Below are positions 17,123-25,940 of a stretch of DNA of 64,000 nucleotides, in pieces. The translations under genes and the position numbers were made by a program. Origin of the DNA: Candidatus Melainabacteria bacterium (lineage in GTDB: Bacteria > Cyanobacteriota > Vampirovibrionia > Obscuribacterales > Obscuribacteraceae); NCBI GenBank assembly GCA_016212515.1, contig JACRFZ010000029.1, positions 1 through 64,000 on the forward strand. Reading direction: 5' to 3'. The notes beneath the pieces were generated by a model that saw only the letters and a list, made by a program, of their open reading frames with translations, searched no databases and was not told the DNA's origin. Position 1 is the stretch's first letter. Each line of letters opens with the position of its first letter.

Positions 17123-18269
17123 TGGTAATTACCGTCTGCTTGTCTCGTGCGTAATTGTAGTAGGCGGCGCAGGCTCCTTCCGAAGAAACCATCAAGGCTC
17201 CCACCGGATTTTCAGGACTGCATTCCTTGCCAAAGAAAGGGCAAGACTTGGGTTTCATCAAGCCTTTCAAGACATCCCCGCAGGGCGCCTCATGGGCCGC
17301 AGTCGACGGTCCGGAAGAAAGCTCGAATTGGCGATGATAGGCGGCAAGAAGGTGGGCAAATCGCACTTCGGCATCATACTGACTGAAAGCTTCCCTCAGC
17401 TTCACAGCCGAATTGGCGATCGAGCCAAGTCCTCTCCATTCAAAGCTATCTCTCAGTTCAAATACTTCCGCCAGCACCTGACTGGCAACAGGATTAGCCG
17501 CGAAGGGCACCACCCGACTGTATTGATTCTCCAGCCTGGCCTCACCAGCCGACAACTGACGCAAAAGCATCAATATAGACTGCATTATATCGAGGGGCTC
17601 GAAGCCCGACACAATCACGGGCTTCTTATAATCCCGCACGATTTCCTCATAGCTACTGGCACCAATGACGGTGGCCACATGACCCGGTCCGATAAAGCCG
17701 TCCAACTGCAGCTTCGGATCATCGAGAACTGCTCGCATGGGCGGAATGACAGTAACATGATTTACAAAAGCCGTAAAATTTGTAAGCCCCAACTCACGCG
17801 CTTTCAATACCGTCAAAGCCGTGGCCGGCGCCGTAGTTTCAAAACCAATGGCGAAAAACACAACTTCCCTTTCGGGGTTAATCTGAGCCAACTTAAGTGC
17901 ATCAAGCGGGGAATAGACCATGCGGATATCAAGCCCCCGTGCTTTCAACTGCAAAGCACTACCTTGATGCCCCGGTACCCTCATCATGTCACCATAGGCG
18001 GTGAGAATCACGCGCTTGTCGGCGGCAATGGCCATTCCTTCATCAACCCGCTCCATGGGCAAGATGCAAACCGGACAGCCGGGCCCGTGAATCAGTTCGA
18101 TGGCAGGCGGCAACAGTTGCTCAAGACCGAAGCGATAAATGGAATGAGTATGACCGCCGCACACTTCCATGATGCGAAAGAGACGCCCGGACTTCTCAAC
18201 CAGAGCCGTTATCTCCCGGGCTGTAGCTTTGATCAACTCAGGATCGCGGTATTCGTCAACATACTTCAA
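17112..18269 (-). CDS. hypD: Hydrogenase maturation protein HypD (Fe-S)
   Basis: A 385-residue [4Fe-4S] protein that, with HypC, builds the Fe(CN)2CO group of [NiFe] hydrogenase. It shows the CGGHTHSI and GPGCPVCILP motifs and the C-terminal Cys residues that bind the cluster (CPFFGKECSPENP and GACAAYY). The most likely start is TTG at 18269, overlapping hypC by 14 bp with GGAGGA 11 bases upstream. No in-frame ATG exists near there. Confidence 0.96.
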   Translation of the reverse strand: MKYVDEYRDPELIKATAREITALVEKSGRLFRIMEVCGGHTHSIYRFGLEQLLPPAIELIHGPGCPVCILPMERVDEGMAIAADKRVILTAYGDMMRVPGHQGSALQLKARGLDIRMVYSPLDALKLAQINPEREVVFFAIGFETTAPATALTVLKARELGLTNFTAFVNHVTVIPPMRAVLDDPKLQLDGFIGPGHVATVIGASSYEEIVRDYKKPVIVSGFEPLDIMQSILMLLRQLSAGEARLENQYSRVVPFAANPVASQVLAEVFELRDSFEWRGLGSIANSAVKLREAFSQYDAEVRFAHLLAAYHRQFELSSGPSTAAHEAPCGDVLKGLMKPKSCPFFGKECSPENPVGALMVSSEGACAAYYNYARDKQTVITNGN

Positions 18270-18531
18270 GGTCTTGGATTTCCTCCATGGCCTTTTGGGC
18301 CTCTCCCAGCATGGTTAAAATCTCCAACTGCTCTTTCGCCTGGCTCTCGCTTATCTTACTCATGGCAAAGCCCACATGGATCAAGACCCAGTCACCCACT
18401 TTCAGAGTCTCATCTTCCCGGCGTAAGAGATCAACGCTTACCTGCCTTTTGACGCCGGAAATATCAGCAACGGCCATGCGCTCTTCAGCATCTACGAAAG
18501 ACTCGATTTTCCCGGGTATGGCAAGGCACAT
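18256..18531 (-). CDS. hypC: Hydrogenase maturation chaperone HypC
   Basis: A 91-residue HypC/HybG-family protein starting MCLAIPG; the N-terminal Cys2 carries the iron group and presents it to the large subunit. The beta-barrel core (GDWVLIHVGFAMSKIS) is intact. It lies 60 bp after the NHL gene, the largest gap inside the operon, and overlaps hypD. Confidence 0.96.
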   Translation of the reverse strand: MCLAIPGKIESFVDAEERMAVADISGVKRQVSVDLLRREDETLKVGDWVLIHVGFAMSKISESQAKEQLEILTMLGEAQKAMEEIQDLEVC

Positions 18532-18591
18532 AAACTCTACTTCCCCATCATTTATCTACATTCTATCTAATTGGCAACCAGGCAATACAAT

Positions 18592-19695
18592 TCAAATCCG
18601 CCACAGCATTACCCTGTTGTTACCGGAATCGGCAATTGCCAGGGTATTTCCACAAGTATGCACCCCATAAGGCCAGCAAAGACTGCCTTCATTTACCTCC
18701 TTCCAGTTGTTCTCACCGTTGGCACTGAAATCGGGCTGCCCGATTACGGTTGAAGCCGGGGGACAAAGGCCCGCCTCAGGCAAGGAATCGAAGAGCAAAA
18801 CTCGATTATTAGCAGTGTCCGCAACAACCAGGCGCTCGCCTTCCAGGGCGAGGCTGTATGGGAAGCGCAAGACCTGAGCGCTCTGGGGGCGATAAGGATA
18901 CTCCTCCCAACTAGTAAAGTCACTCTGTCCAAGCAGGAAGACTGCCTCCTGGTCACCGCGGGGATGGCCGTGAAAACCAAGAATTCGATGATTTCCAGCA
19001 TCGGCAATAAAGATCCGGCGCCGGTCGCCGGCAATGGCATGGGCCCAGCGAAAGCTTTTGGGTCCTATCGCACCGCGATTTTCTTCGTGGCTGAGAAAGT
19101 CTGGCTGCCCGATCACTCCTTCAGCCGGCTGCCCATTCAAAGGCAGCCCCTGCCAGTAGAGAACCCGGCGATTGCCGGTGTCGGCAACGTAGAGACGCTC
19201 GTTGATATAAGCCAGTCCATAAGGCCAGTAAAGAGTGTCGGCTGAAACGGTCTTTCCTCTGTTGGGTTCAGTCTCCGCGATAGAACTCTGCCCCACTATG
19301 AAGTCGGGCGGCTCGCCCTGCTCCGGCAGACTGTTCCAGCCCAGAATGCGATGATGCCAGGCATCGGCAACCAGTAACTTACCGTCCACCATGGTCACAC
19401 CCGTAGGCAGATGAAAGAGTCCCGGCCCCTCCGTCTCAAAATCAGGCTGCCCGATCACCAGATCAGCCGCACTGTGACTTTCTGGCAGACCGTTGCCAAG
19501 CTTCCAGACCAGCAAGCGATGATTGCCCGAATCAGACACCACCAGAACCTTTTCATCCAAGTATACGCCGCGGGGGCAATACATCTGACTGGCGGTGGGA
19601 TTGGCATCGGGTAAGGCCATACCATATTTGGCTTTCGCTCCCAACCAGGAAAGAAAGCGAGGAGTATTGGCAGCCGGCTCGGGCTCTACACTCAC
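18592..19695 (-). CDS. NHL-repeat beta-propeller protein of the hydrogenase operon
   Basis: About 367 residues, built of six NHL-like blades. Each shows a P-G/Y-x-V/L ... L-V/Y-V-A-D-T/A-G/W-N-x-R-V/I-L pattern (for example VVSDSGNHRLLVW, YVADTGNRRVLYW, VVADTANNRVLLF), linked by GQPDF turns. Propellers of this kind serve as protein-binding platforms and occur beside high-affinity group 2a/1h-type hydrogenase genes. The GTG at 19695 is chosen because it overlaps the stop of the NifU/Rieske gene as GTGA; a longer start at 19773 would overlap that gene by 82 bp. No signal peptide, so probably cytoplasmic. Confidence 0.85.
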   Translation of the reverse strand: MSVEPEPAANTPRFLSWLGAKAKYGMALPDANPTASQMYCPRGVYLDEKVLVVSDSGNHRLLVWKLGNGLPESHSAADLVIGQPDFETEGPGLFHLPTGVTMVDGKLLVADAWHHRILGWNSLPEQGEPPDFIVGQSSIAETEPNRGKTVSADTLYWPYGLAYINERLYVADTGNRRVLYWQGLPLNGQPAEGVIGQPDFLSHEENRGAIGPKSFRWAHAIAGDRRRIFIADAGNHRILGFHGHPRGDQEAVFLLGQSDFTSWEEYPYRPQSAQVLRFPYSLALEGERLVVADTANNRVLLFDSLPEAGLCPPASTVIGQPDFSANGENNWKEVNEGSLCWPYGVHTCGNTLAIADSGNNRVMLWRI

Positions 19696-20561
19696 GCCGG
19701 GCGCACCCAGACGCGGCCTTCTACTACTTTCAGAGGAAACGGCTCCAACTGCACCTGGGGAGCGGTTATGCACTCACCAGTGGCAAGCATGAACTTGAAT
19801 CCATGGGCGGGGCAAGTCAGACAATCCTCCGTGACTCGCCCGTCGTGGAGAGGTTGTCCCATATGAGGACAGGCGTTTCGATATGCAAAAAGCTTACCGT
19901 CCTGCTTAGTGACAATCACATTGATCGAAGCCATGTGAAAGACGCCGCCACCGGAAATTTCATTCAGCAAGGGGCCTTCTACCCACCCGGCTTCTCGAAT
20001 GTCTGCCGGGCGATTGCCTCTGGCATTCTCAATCTGCAGGAACCCTGAAACCGCTATGTCCTGCACTTGTTCCACACGACTTATCTCAGGTAGGCGTTTG
20101 CAAATCGCCTCTTCCACCCCGTCTCGCAAGGTCTGACTGGACATGGAACAGCCGGCGCAAGCTCCATGCAGACGAACATATGCAACTCCCTCCTCCACGG
20201 ATACAAGCTCAATATCGCCTCCATGGGAAGCAACATAAGGTCGAACCTGTTCTAAAACTTCCAATACCCGGGCAAATATCGGCGGTTTGATTATGCCGTG
20301 CATGGAAAAAAGAGCATAAACGGAAGGATTAGCCATGGCCTCCAGAAGCAACTCCTTGCCCCGGGGGTCGCTTTTGACTGTTTTCACCAGCTGCACCAGA
20401 CCATCTTTGTGAAAAGCCTCAAGGGCCTCTTTCAATCGCACCGCCTTTGCGCGTGCAGCCTCGTCCAGATCCTTGACGCCCTCCAGAGCCTGGTCAACAG
20501 CCTCGGCAAGGTTTTCCAGAGTTTCAACCTGACTCTCATTCCGCTCACCAGAGTCGGTCAT
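19692..20561 (-). CDS. NifU-domain / Rieske ferredoxin fusion, HucE-like electron relay
   Basis: A 289-residue protein with three parts. Residues 1-95 are a helical N-terminus. Residues about 97-175 form a NifU C-terminal-type domain with C135-A-G-C138, and residues about 188-289 form a Rieske ferredoxin domain with C231-P-H233 and C250-P-A-H253. Rieske-type proteins encoded beside group 2a hydrogenases (HucE) are proposed to pass electrons from the hydrogenase to the respiratory chain. The extra NifU domain could help build or hold a cluster. The start at 20561 is one base after the upstream stop (TGAGATG), with GGAGGT 7 bases upstream. No signal peptide. Confidence 0.88.
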   Translation of the reverse strand: MTDSGERNESQVETLENLAEAVDQALEGVKDLDEAARAKAVRLKEALEAFHKDGLVQLVKTVKSDPRGKELLLEAMANPSVYALFSMHGIIKPPIFARVLEVLEQVRPYVASHGGDIELVSVEEGVAYVRLHGACAGCSMSSQTLRDGVEEAICKRLPEISRVEQVQDIAVSGFLQIENARGNRPADIREAGWVEGPLLNEISGGGVFHMASINVIVTKQDGKLFAYRNACPHMGQPLHDGRVTEDCLTCPAHGFKFMLATGECITAPQVQLEPFPLKVVEGRVWVRPA

Positions 20562-20562
20562 C

Positions 20563-20940
20563 TCAACTACCTCCATAAGCCAGCGACTGCTCCAAAGACT
20601 CAATAGTTTTAGCCTTCACCAAGTCAGCAAAGACATGCCTGGCCATCAACTGCATGACCTCGCCCACAGAGCCTGACATTCCCTGTAGAGCCTCTGCCGT
20701 CAACTTACGTCGCTCCAGCGACTGCAGTATAAAAGACGCCCCCCCGCAGTCATTCAGCAGATTATCCAGGAAGAAGTTTTCCACAAACTGCTTGAGCCAG
20801 ACACCGTCCGCTTCACTATTGGCCTTCAGCAATTGCAAAGCCATCTCGGTTCCCTGGCAACGCTGCACTATTCTCTCACTAAAGCGCGAAACAGCCATGT
20901 TGAGCACTTCTTCAAAGAGACGCTTCTCAAAAAGTTCCAA
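20563..20940 (-). CDS. Hydrogenase-operon orphan, 125 residues
   Basis: A helical, probably cytoplasmic protein of unknown family. It starts at a TTG with GGAGG well placed upstream, and the stop of the preceding TPR gene lies one base before it. Visible features are two Cys (QRCQGTE, NDCGGAS) and alternating acidic/hydrophobic helices. Its place between the TPR and electron-relay genes suggests a structural or assembly role. It might be a counterpart of the small scaffold proteins in Huc loci, but no sequence match was recognised. Confidence 0.7.
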   Translation of the reverse strand: MELFEKRLFEEVLNMAVSRFSERIVQRCQGTEMALQLLKANSEADGVWLKQFVENFFLDNLLNDCGGASFILQSLERRKLTAEALQGMSGSVGEVMQLMARHVFADLVKAKTIESLEQSLAYGGS

Positions 20941-20941
20941 A

Positions 20942-22189
20942 TCAAACCTCCGCTATGCCGCTTTCCTTTTTGATTTCCTCAAGCAGGGCGGTCACCGCTT
21001 CCGCGCTATCCAGTTCGCCCTCACTTTGAAAGATAGAGTGGGCTTCAGCAAGAATCGGCTCTGCCTTTTTGAATGCTCCCAGGTGGGCCAGCGCATTGCC
21101 TTGATTGGCCAGCACTCGCCCGTAAGCAAGAGGATCTTCTTCAGCCTTGCGCACTTCCAAAATCTCCTGGTACAGACCGACTGCCTCCCAGAGATTAGCT
21201 TCATTGTGGGTACTCGGAACATGCTGCAGGGCATTGGCCAGATTCAAGGTAGCACTGGCCCACATTTTTGCATTTGTCTCCCGAGTGAAGACCTTGAGCG
21301 CCTCGCGCAGAGATTGCACGGCTATAGCCGGTCTCAATCGCTCAGCTTCATCGTTCATGGGCATGGCCAAATAGACCAGGGCTAGATTCATGTGGGCAAG
21401 CCCGTATGCATGAGGATCCGGGCCCTCTCTGTGGAAATAAAGAAGAGCCTGCTGATAGGCCTGGATGGCTTGCAAGAGCCGACTTTTACCGACTCCAGTC
21501 CGGTCTCCTGCCAATTGGCAACACATACCCAGTTCAAGAGCGAGTTCGGCGCGCAACCGATGAAAACCAGTAGCTTCCAACAAAGCGAGAGCCTTGTTGT
21601 AATGCTCCACCGCCCGCTCACTCAGTTCAGCACTGTGCCCATAGGCAGCCCACTCCGCCAGCAGCCGGGCAGCAAAAACAGGCGAGACATCTTGCACAGC
21701 GGAAACGGCCGCATCTATATCACTCAAACCACCGCTCAAATTGCCCGTTCCCAGTTTGTGATGGGCAGCAGTTGACAGCAAATACGCAAGAATTTCCTGG
21801 TCGGCTTCAGCAGGCGCAACCGGAGGCTCGGGCAAAAACCCATGCAAATACGCCGCCGCCTCCAACAATGCCAGAGGCATCCCGCTTAACTCTCCCTTCA
21901 GTTTCTCAAATAGCGAGGCATCAGCCGTGAGCACGAAGCGATTGTATGAAAGCATCCAGGCTTCATCAAGGCGGCTCACCTGAAAGGAGTCGAGCGCTTC
22001 CAAACAAAGCTCCGCTTCTTCTTTAACGGCCAAATCATAAAACGGCCACAGCTTCTCAAAACCGTCATTACCAAGTAACAGCCCCGCCAGGGCCACCTCG
22101 GCAGCTTCAGCCGAGGGCAACAGCAAAGCCCCGGTAGTTCCACCGTATACACCCAGCGGCTGAGGCCGAAGCTTGATCTCACTAATCAC
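20942..22189 (-). CDS. TPR-repeat protein of the hydrogenase operon
   Basis: A 415-residue protein whose residues about 130-405 are successive tetratricopeptide helices (ALALLEATGFHRLRAELALELG, YGLAHMNLALVYLAM, WASATLNLANALQHV, YGRVLANQGNALAHLG). TPR proteins recur beside group 2a hydrogenases and probably act in assembly or tethering. The GTG start overlaps the preceding small gene by 8 bp. The first 100 residues are not repeat-like. No export signal. Confidence 0.82.
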   Translation of the reverse strand: MISEIKLRPQPLGVYGGTTGALLLPSAEAAEVALAGLLLGNDGFEKLWPFYDLAVKEEAELCLEALDSFQVSRLDEAWMLSYNRFVLTADASLFEKLKGELSGMPLALLEAAAYLHGFLPEPPVAPAEADQEILAYLLSTAAHHKLGTGNLSGGLSDIDAAVSAVQDVSPVFAARLLAEWAAYGHSAELSERAVEHYNKALALLEATGFHRLRAELALELGMCCQLAGDRTGVGKSRLLQAIQAYQQALLYFHREGPDPHAYGLAHMNLALVYLAMPMNDEAERLRPAIAVQSLREALKVFTRETNAKMWASATLNLANALQHVPSTHNEANLWEAVGLYQEILEVRKAEEDPLAYGRVLANQGNALAHLGAFKKAEPILAEAHSIFQSEGELDSAEAVTALLEEIKKESGIAEV

Positions 22190-22427
22190 TGAGTTTAATC
22201 CTCAAAGAAGAATCATCCATTTTCCGGTTGGCACAAAGCCCCATCCAACGAGCGGCAGTGCGAGCGCGCGCTTCGCTGTAGTAGCCGGCAATTCGATGTT
22301 CGCTCACTGCGTCAGGGTAAACCACAGTAACATAAACCACCCACTGGCCGCCTTCCTTGACTACATAGGCGCCGGCCGACTGCGCCAAATCGGGCGATTC
22401 TCTCCTGGCATCCTTTCCGGCAGTCAC
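22182..22427 (-). CDS. Small hydrogenase-operon protein, 81 residues
   Basis: An orphan protein whose GTG start overlaps the stop of the preceding gene as GTGA (22427-22424), the same coupling seen at 19695. The visible core is GGQWVVYVTVVYPDAV followed by a helix (EARARTAARWMGLCANRKM), which looks like a small alpha/beta fold. The function is unknown; co-translation argues that it belongs to the hydrogenase. Confidence 0.7.
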   Translation of the reverse strand: MTAGKDARRESPDLAQSAGAYVVKEGGQWVVYVTVVYPDAVSEHRIAGYYSEARARTAARWMGLCANRKMDDSSLRIKLSD

Positions 22428-22720
22428 GAAATGCTGCTCGCGGCAAGGTCTACAATCAAGGCAGCTTCCTCCGGCCGCCAGCGGTGCGGAAATTTGCCGC
22501 ATAGCTGTCGGCCGCTCAAGACCTCTTCAATGAAGACACTGCGATCGCCCCGGCCATTGCGGTATTTCATCAAAAGTCCACCGGAAGCGGAATTTTTCAC
22601 AGGCAACAGCCAGAGCTCATCACCGCGCATTAGCGCAATGATACTATCGGTGGGGAAGTACTCTTCCACAATCTCCCTGGGCAAAACCAGATAGCCTCTT
22701 TCGGTTAGCTCGATTGACAC
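22424..22720 (-). CDS. Small hydrogenase-operon protein, 98 residues
   Basis: An orphan protein with a GTG start overlapping the protease gene by 16 bp and GGAGG four bases upstream. The N-terminal half (MSIELTERGYLVLPREIVEEYFP then ALMRGDELWLLPV) resembles an AbrB/SpoVT-like or small beta-barrel module. The C-terminal half contains RWRPEEAALIVDLAA. Without a known family I keep the function open; it lies directly after the maturation protease. Confidence 0.7.
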   Translation of the reverse strand: MSIELTERGYLVLPREIVEEYFPTDSIIALMRGDELWLLPVKNSASGGLLMKYRNGRGDRSVFIEEVLSGRQLCGKFPHRWRPEEAALIVDLAASSIS

Positions 22721-23241
22721 AGCTCCTCCGATTGGCTGTTGACCTCATTTCCATAACGCCTCAACAACTCCAGACAGAGTTTCTCCATGGCTTCAGCCAC
22801 CGGAAGGCTGAGAGGATCCCCCGGCGCAAAATGCTCCGCCTCGATTAGAAACACCGTTACCTTCCGAGGATACCTTTCCTTCAGCAGCCAGCGACCAAAA
22901 GCTATGGCATGGTCGAAGCGAAAGTTGTGCAAATTGATCGCCTCCAGAGCAGGAGTCTCCACCTCCTCACCGGGCAGCTCAAAAATCTCTCCGGGGGGGC
23001 TGCCACTTTTACAGGCATCCACTATTACAACTTCCCTGGCGCCATCCATGGCGAAGGCCACATCCATGCCGGCCGTTCCACCGTCAGCCAACCGCATTCC
23101 ATCAGGAATGCCCAGTTCAAAGAGTCGGCGCACAAGAATTGGACCGACGCCATCATCACCACGCAACAGGTTGCCGCAACCGATAACGAGAACCGGAGGC
23201 CGGGCAACGGAATTTTCCACCAGGGGCGAGGACTGATTCAT
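22705..23241 (-). CDS. hupW: Hydrogenase maturation endopeptidase, HupW/HyaD family
   Basis: A 178-residue protease that removes the C-terminal tail of the large subunit once nickel is in place. The family motif VIGCGNLLRGDDGVGP is present, and the nickel-sensing acidic residues (D in GDDGVGP, and VIVDACKSG) are visible; the downstream His is in LHNFRFDHAI. Start codons TTG 23247, GTG 23244 and ATG 23241 are consecutive; the ATG is taken. It lies 14 bp after the large subunit gene, and its substrate tail is encoded there. Confidence 0.93.
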   Translation of the reverse strand: MNQSSPLVENSVARPPVLVIGCGNLLRGDDGVGPILVRRLFELGIPDGMRLADGGTAGMDVAFAMDGAREVVIVDACKSGSPPGEIFELPGEEVETPALEAINLHNFRFDHAIAFGRWLLKERYPRKVTVFLIEAEHFAPGDPLSLPVAEAMEKLCLELLRRYGNEVNSQSEELCQSS

Positions 23242-23255
23242 CACCAAAACTCGCC

Positions 23256-24875
23256 CTAACTCCTGGACATGGTCGGTCCAACCTTAAACCGAGCCAGTTC
23301 CCGGTTGGTTTTCTTATCGTAGCAATGCACCGTGCAAACCAGGCATGAATCGAAGCTGCGAGCAATCACACCAATTTCCAGGGGGTCTTCCTGGTCTCTA
23401 ATGTGGGTACCGAGAAAACTGGCTTCGATGGGACCATTCTGTCCCTTTGAATCTCTCGGACCGATATTCCAGGCGGTTGGCGTCACCACCTGATAATTCT
23501 CGATACGTCCGTCCTTAATGTGAATCCAATCGCTGAGAGCACCGCGAGCGGCTTCTGTAGAGCCAAAGCCCTTCCCTTCCGGCAGTTCCTCCGGCTTGAT
23601 ATAGAACTTGTCGTGCAAATCTACCTTACTCAGCCAATCTTTTACGCGCAAATAGAGCTTGGGCGCCTCATGCATGCGTGCCAGCACACGCACCATGACG
23701 CTATTACCAAGTTTCTGCACACAATCGAGGAAGAGCGGATCGTAGTCTTGCCAGGGCTCAGCACCGGGACGACCGGCCATCACCTGCCGCGAGAGCGGTC
23801 CGGCTTCCATGGGTGAAAGCCCCTTGCCCGGAATGTCGTAGCGCGGTGACTTAGCCCAGGAATACTTGTCTTGCTTCCGCCCGTCAAGGGGATCGATAGG
23901 ATCTGTGACCCCATCAAAAGGATGAAGTACAGCCGAACCTTTATAAAAGGAATGAGTGTGATCTTCCCGCACACGACTCTGGTCGAAATCGTGGAAGCCC
24001 TTGCCGTCATAGATTCCGGAACGAGCTATAAGGGCGCCATTACGTCCGTCAATGGTAGGGTGCTGATACTTCTCTTCGTTGAAATAGGTACCGGTGGAAA
24101 TATAGTTGGCATCCCAGGCACCAATCTTATCAAGTCCGGTATCCATACAAAACTGAATAAAGATGCCGCAGTCGGAGTTCTTGTGGTTAGGCGACTCTTC
24201 CAACCAGGCCAGCACATCATCCCAACTCTTATTCTCAAGCCAGCGCTCCACCGAACAGCCCAACCAAGTGGGCTCCAACCAGTTAGTGCGCCAATACTCG
24301 AGCAATGAATGAGCGCGAGTAATCTCCGAAAGCCCGGGAGCACACATCACCCCACCCGGTATCATGAAGCTGGAATGAGGCCATTGCCCACCAAAGAGCG
24401 CATAGATCTCCACCGGCTTGGCAGAGGTTTGCACGGCCGGCTCATAGCTAGTGCCCACGAAAGGCGAGAAGCGCTTCACAGCCTCATCGAAAAATTTGCT
24501 TTTGGCATAAGCTTTGTTCACCAGATCAATGGCAAAAAGCGCATAGAACCAACGCGGAATACTCTGCAGAGTTTCCGAAGCCTGAGCAATATTGCGTATC
24601 AGCGTAGCGTTGGGAGGCACGTGGGTCTTCCAGGCCGTATCAAGGGCATAAACCGACTTGTATAGGTGACTGCCGCCACAAATTCCACATATACGCGGAG
24701 TGACAATCAAACCGGCCTGAGGATCTTTGCCCTTGAGTATAAGCTCAAAGCCCCTGAACATAGCAGCTTCCGTCCAGGCATCAACTACCACGCCGTCTTC
24801 CACCACCACCCGCACATCGAGATCGCCTTCAATGCGGCCGACCGCGCCTATGTCTAAGGTTACTTGCTGTCCCAT
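23256..24875 (-). CDS. hupL: Group 2a-type [NiFe]-hydrogenase large subunit
   Basis: A 539-residue catalytic subunit holding the Ni-Fe centre that splits H2. The two metal-binding motifs are RIC63GIC66GGSH near the N-terminus and DSC511LVC514TVH517 near the end. The residue before the first Cys is Ser, where most families have Pro. Cleavage after H517 would release a 22-residue tail, matching the protease gene next door. The sequence style is that of cyanobacterial HupL and mycobacterial HucL. The start at 24875 is chosen for GGAGGT five bases upstream; it is 11 bp after hupS. Confidence 0.95.
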   Translation of the reverse strand: MGQQVTLDIGAVGRIEGDLDVRVVVEDGVVVDAWTEAAMFRGFELILKGKDPQAGLIVTPRICGICGGSHLYKSVYALDTAWKTHVPPNATLIRNIAQASETLQSIPRWFYALFAIDLVNKAYAKSKFFDEAVKRFSPFVGTSYEPAVQTSAKPVEIYALFGGQWPHSSFMIPGGVMCAPGLSEITRAHSLLEYWRTNWLEPTWLGCSVERWLENKSWDDVLAWLEESPNHKNSDCGIFIQFCMDTGLDKIGAWDANYISTGTYFNEEKYQHPTIDGRNGALIARSGIYDGKGFHDFDQSRVREDHTHSFYKGSAVLHPFDGVTDPIDPLDGRKQDKYSWAKSPRYDIPGKGLSPMEAGPLSRQVMAGRPGAEPWQDYDPLFLDCVQKLGNSVMVRVLARMHEAPKLYLRVKDWLSKVDLHDKFYIKPEELPEGKGFGSTEAARGALSDWIHIKDGRIENYQVVTPTAWNIGPRDSKGQNGPIEASFLGTHIRDQEDPLEIGVIARSFDSCLVCTVHCYDKKTNRELARFKVGPTMSRS

Positions 24876-24886
24876 AGGACCTCCAA

Positions 24887-25855
24887 TCAAACTACAAACA
24901 TGTCTTCTTTTGCCCACTGCGGGCTGGTAGCACGGGCCACAGCGGCGTGCACCGAGTAACTCAAACCATCGGTGCCTTCCGGCACTTCCTTGGGAATGAC
25001 ACCAAACACTTTCTGAGTCTTAAAGACCGTACCAACCTCCAGGTCGTGGTGCGGGAATTGCGGCTCAGTACATCCAATGCAGGGCATACCGGCCCGCGTC
25101 TTGGAAGACTGGCGATTCCAGAGAATGCGATTACATGGCGAATGAGTGAGAGGACCGCGGCAACCTTGCTCATAAAACAAGCAACCCTTGCGAGTGCCCT
25201 GACCAAATTCCTCTACCGGTTCTTTCCACTCGAAATACTGCACCCTGGTGCATCCGGTCTGCGTAAAGGTTTTGAAAAAGGTCTGGGGCCGCTGCAAATC
25301 ATCGAGGGCAACATCGCCACCACGGCCGGTGGCAACCGCCACCAGTATCTGCGTCACCCAATCTGGATGGGCCGGGCAGCCAGGGATGTTGATTACCGGC
25401 AGGCCGGCCTTCGACCGATACTCAGAGCCCAGGAAGCCGCCTCTGGCGCCTTTGAGATATTGCAAACCGATGGAGTCGGTGGGATTGGGCTTGGTGGCAG
25501 GGATTCCACCCCAACAAGCGCAGTCGCCGATGGCTACGGTGAAGGTAGCGGAAGCAGCGAAATCAGCCACCCAATCTTTCATGGGACGCTCTAAAAATAT
25601 ATCGTAGCGACCGGTGCCGTTTGGTCCCTGAATCACACTACCCTCAAAAACAAAAATGTCCGGACCGCCACTGGCCAGAACTTTCTTCAGGGTCTCTTTT
25701 GCTTGCTCACCCATCAGGGGTATACAAGAATGATGGTAAATAATCTCGATGCCAAAATCGGTGACCAGATCAACAATGGTGGGCTCTTCCGCATTGAGAA
25801 AAGATTGAGTATTACCATTGCATGCCCCGCCGTGGAGCCAGACTAAAGTCGCCAT
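24887..25855 (-). CDS. hupS: Group 2a-type [NiFe]-hydrogenase small subunit, no Tat signal
   Basis: A 322-residue electron-relay subunit. It lacks the Tat signal of periplasmic hydrogenases, so the enzyme should sit on the cytoplasmic side. Strings such as KGCLFYEQGCRGPLTHSPC and CNRILWNRQSSKTRAGMPC are characteristic of cyanobacterial HupS and actinobacterial HucS. Cluster ligands appear as three sets of three Cys: C12/C112/C160 (proximal; the usual second Cys of CxxC is Asn/Thr), C241/C259/C262 (medial), and C202/C225/C232 (distal; the usual His is Gln199). Nine Cys would fit three [3Fe-4S] clusters, as found in Huc. It is first in the operon, with GGGAGG nine bases upstream. Confidence 0.95.
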   Translation of the reverse strand: MATLVWLHGGACNGNTQSFLNAEEPTIVDLVTDFGIEIIYHHSCIPLMGEQAKETLKKVLASGGPDIFVFEGSVIQGPNGTGRYDIFLERPMKDWVADFAASATFTVAIGDCACWGGIPATKPNPTDSIGLQYLKGARGGFLGSEYRSKAGLPVINIPGCPAHPDWVTQILVAVATGRGGDVALDDLQRPQTFFKTFTQTGCTRVQYFEWKEPVEEFGQGTRKGCLFYEQGCRGPLTHSPCNRILWNRQSSKTRAGMPCIGCTEPQFPHHDLEVGTVFKTQKVFGVIPKEVPEGTDGLSYSVHAAVARATSPQWAKEDMFVV

Positions 25856-25923
25856 AAAATCATCCTCCCGGCATAAGCTTCAAAATTTCTGCGTCGCTAT
25901 TTGGAACATGCCCAAAACGGCTG

Positions 25924-25937
25924 AGCAATCGATTGCT
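25924..25937. promoter_or_regulatory. 14-bp perfect palindrome at the hydrogenase promoter
   Basis: AGCAATCGATTGCT is its own reverse complement. It lies immediately downstream of the -10 element of the hup operon promoter, overlapping the expected transcription start, where a bound repressor would block initiation. It is in the gap between divergent hydrogenase units and could serve both. Confidence 0.55.
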
Positions 25938-25940
25938 TTA

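Noticed and set aside
17091-18452. 453-residue plus-strand open frame antisense to hypD/hypE
   Set aside because: It lies entirely opposite well-recognised hyp genes, has no family signature, and arises from codon bias.
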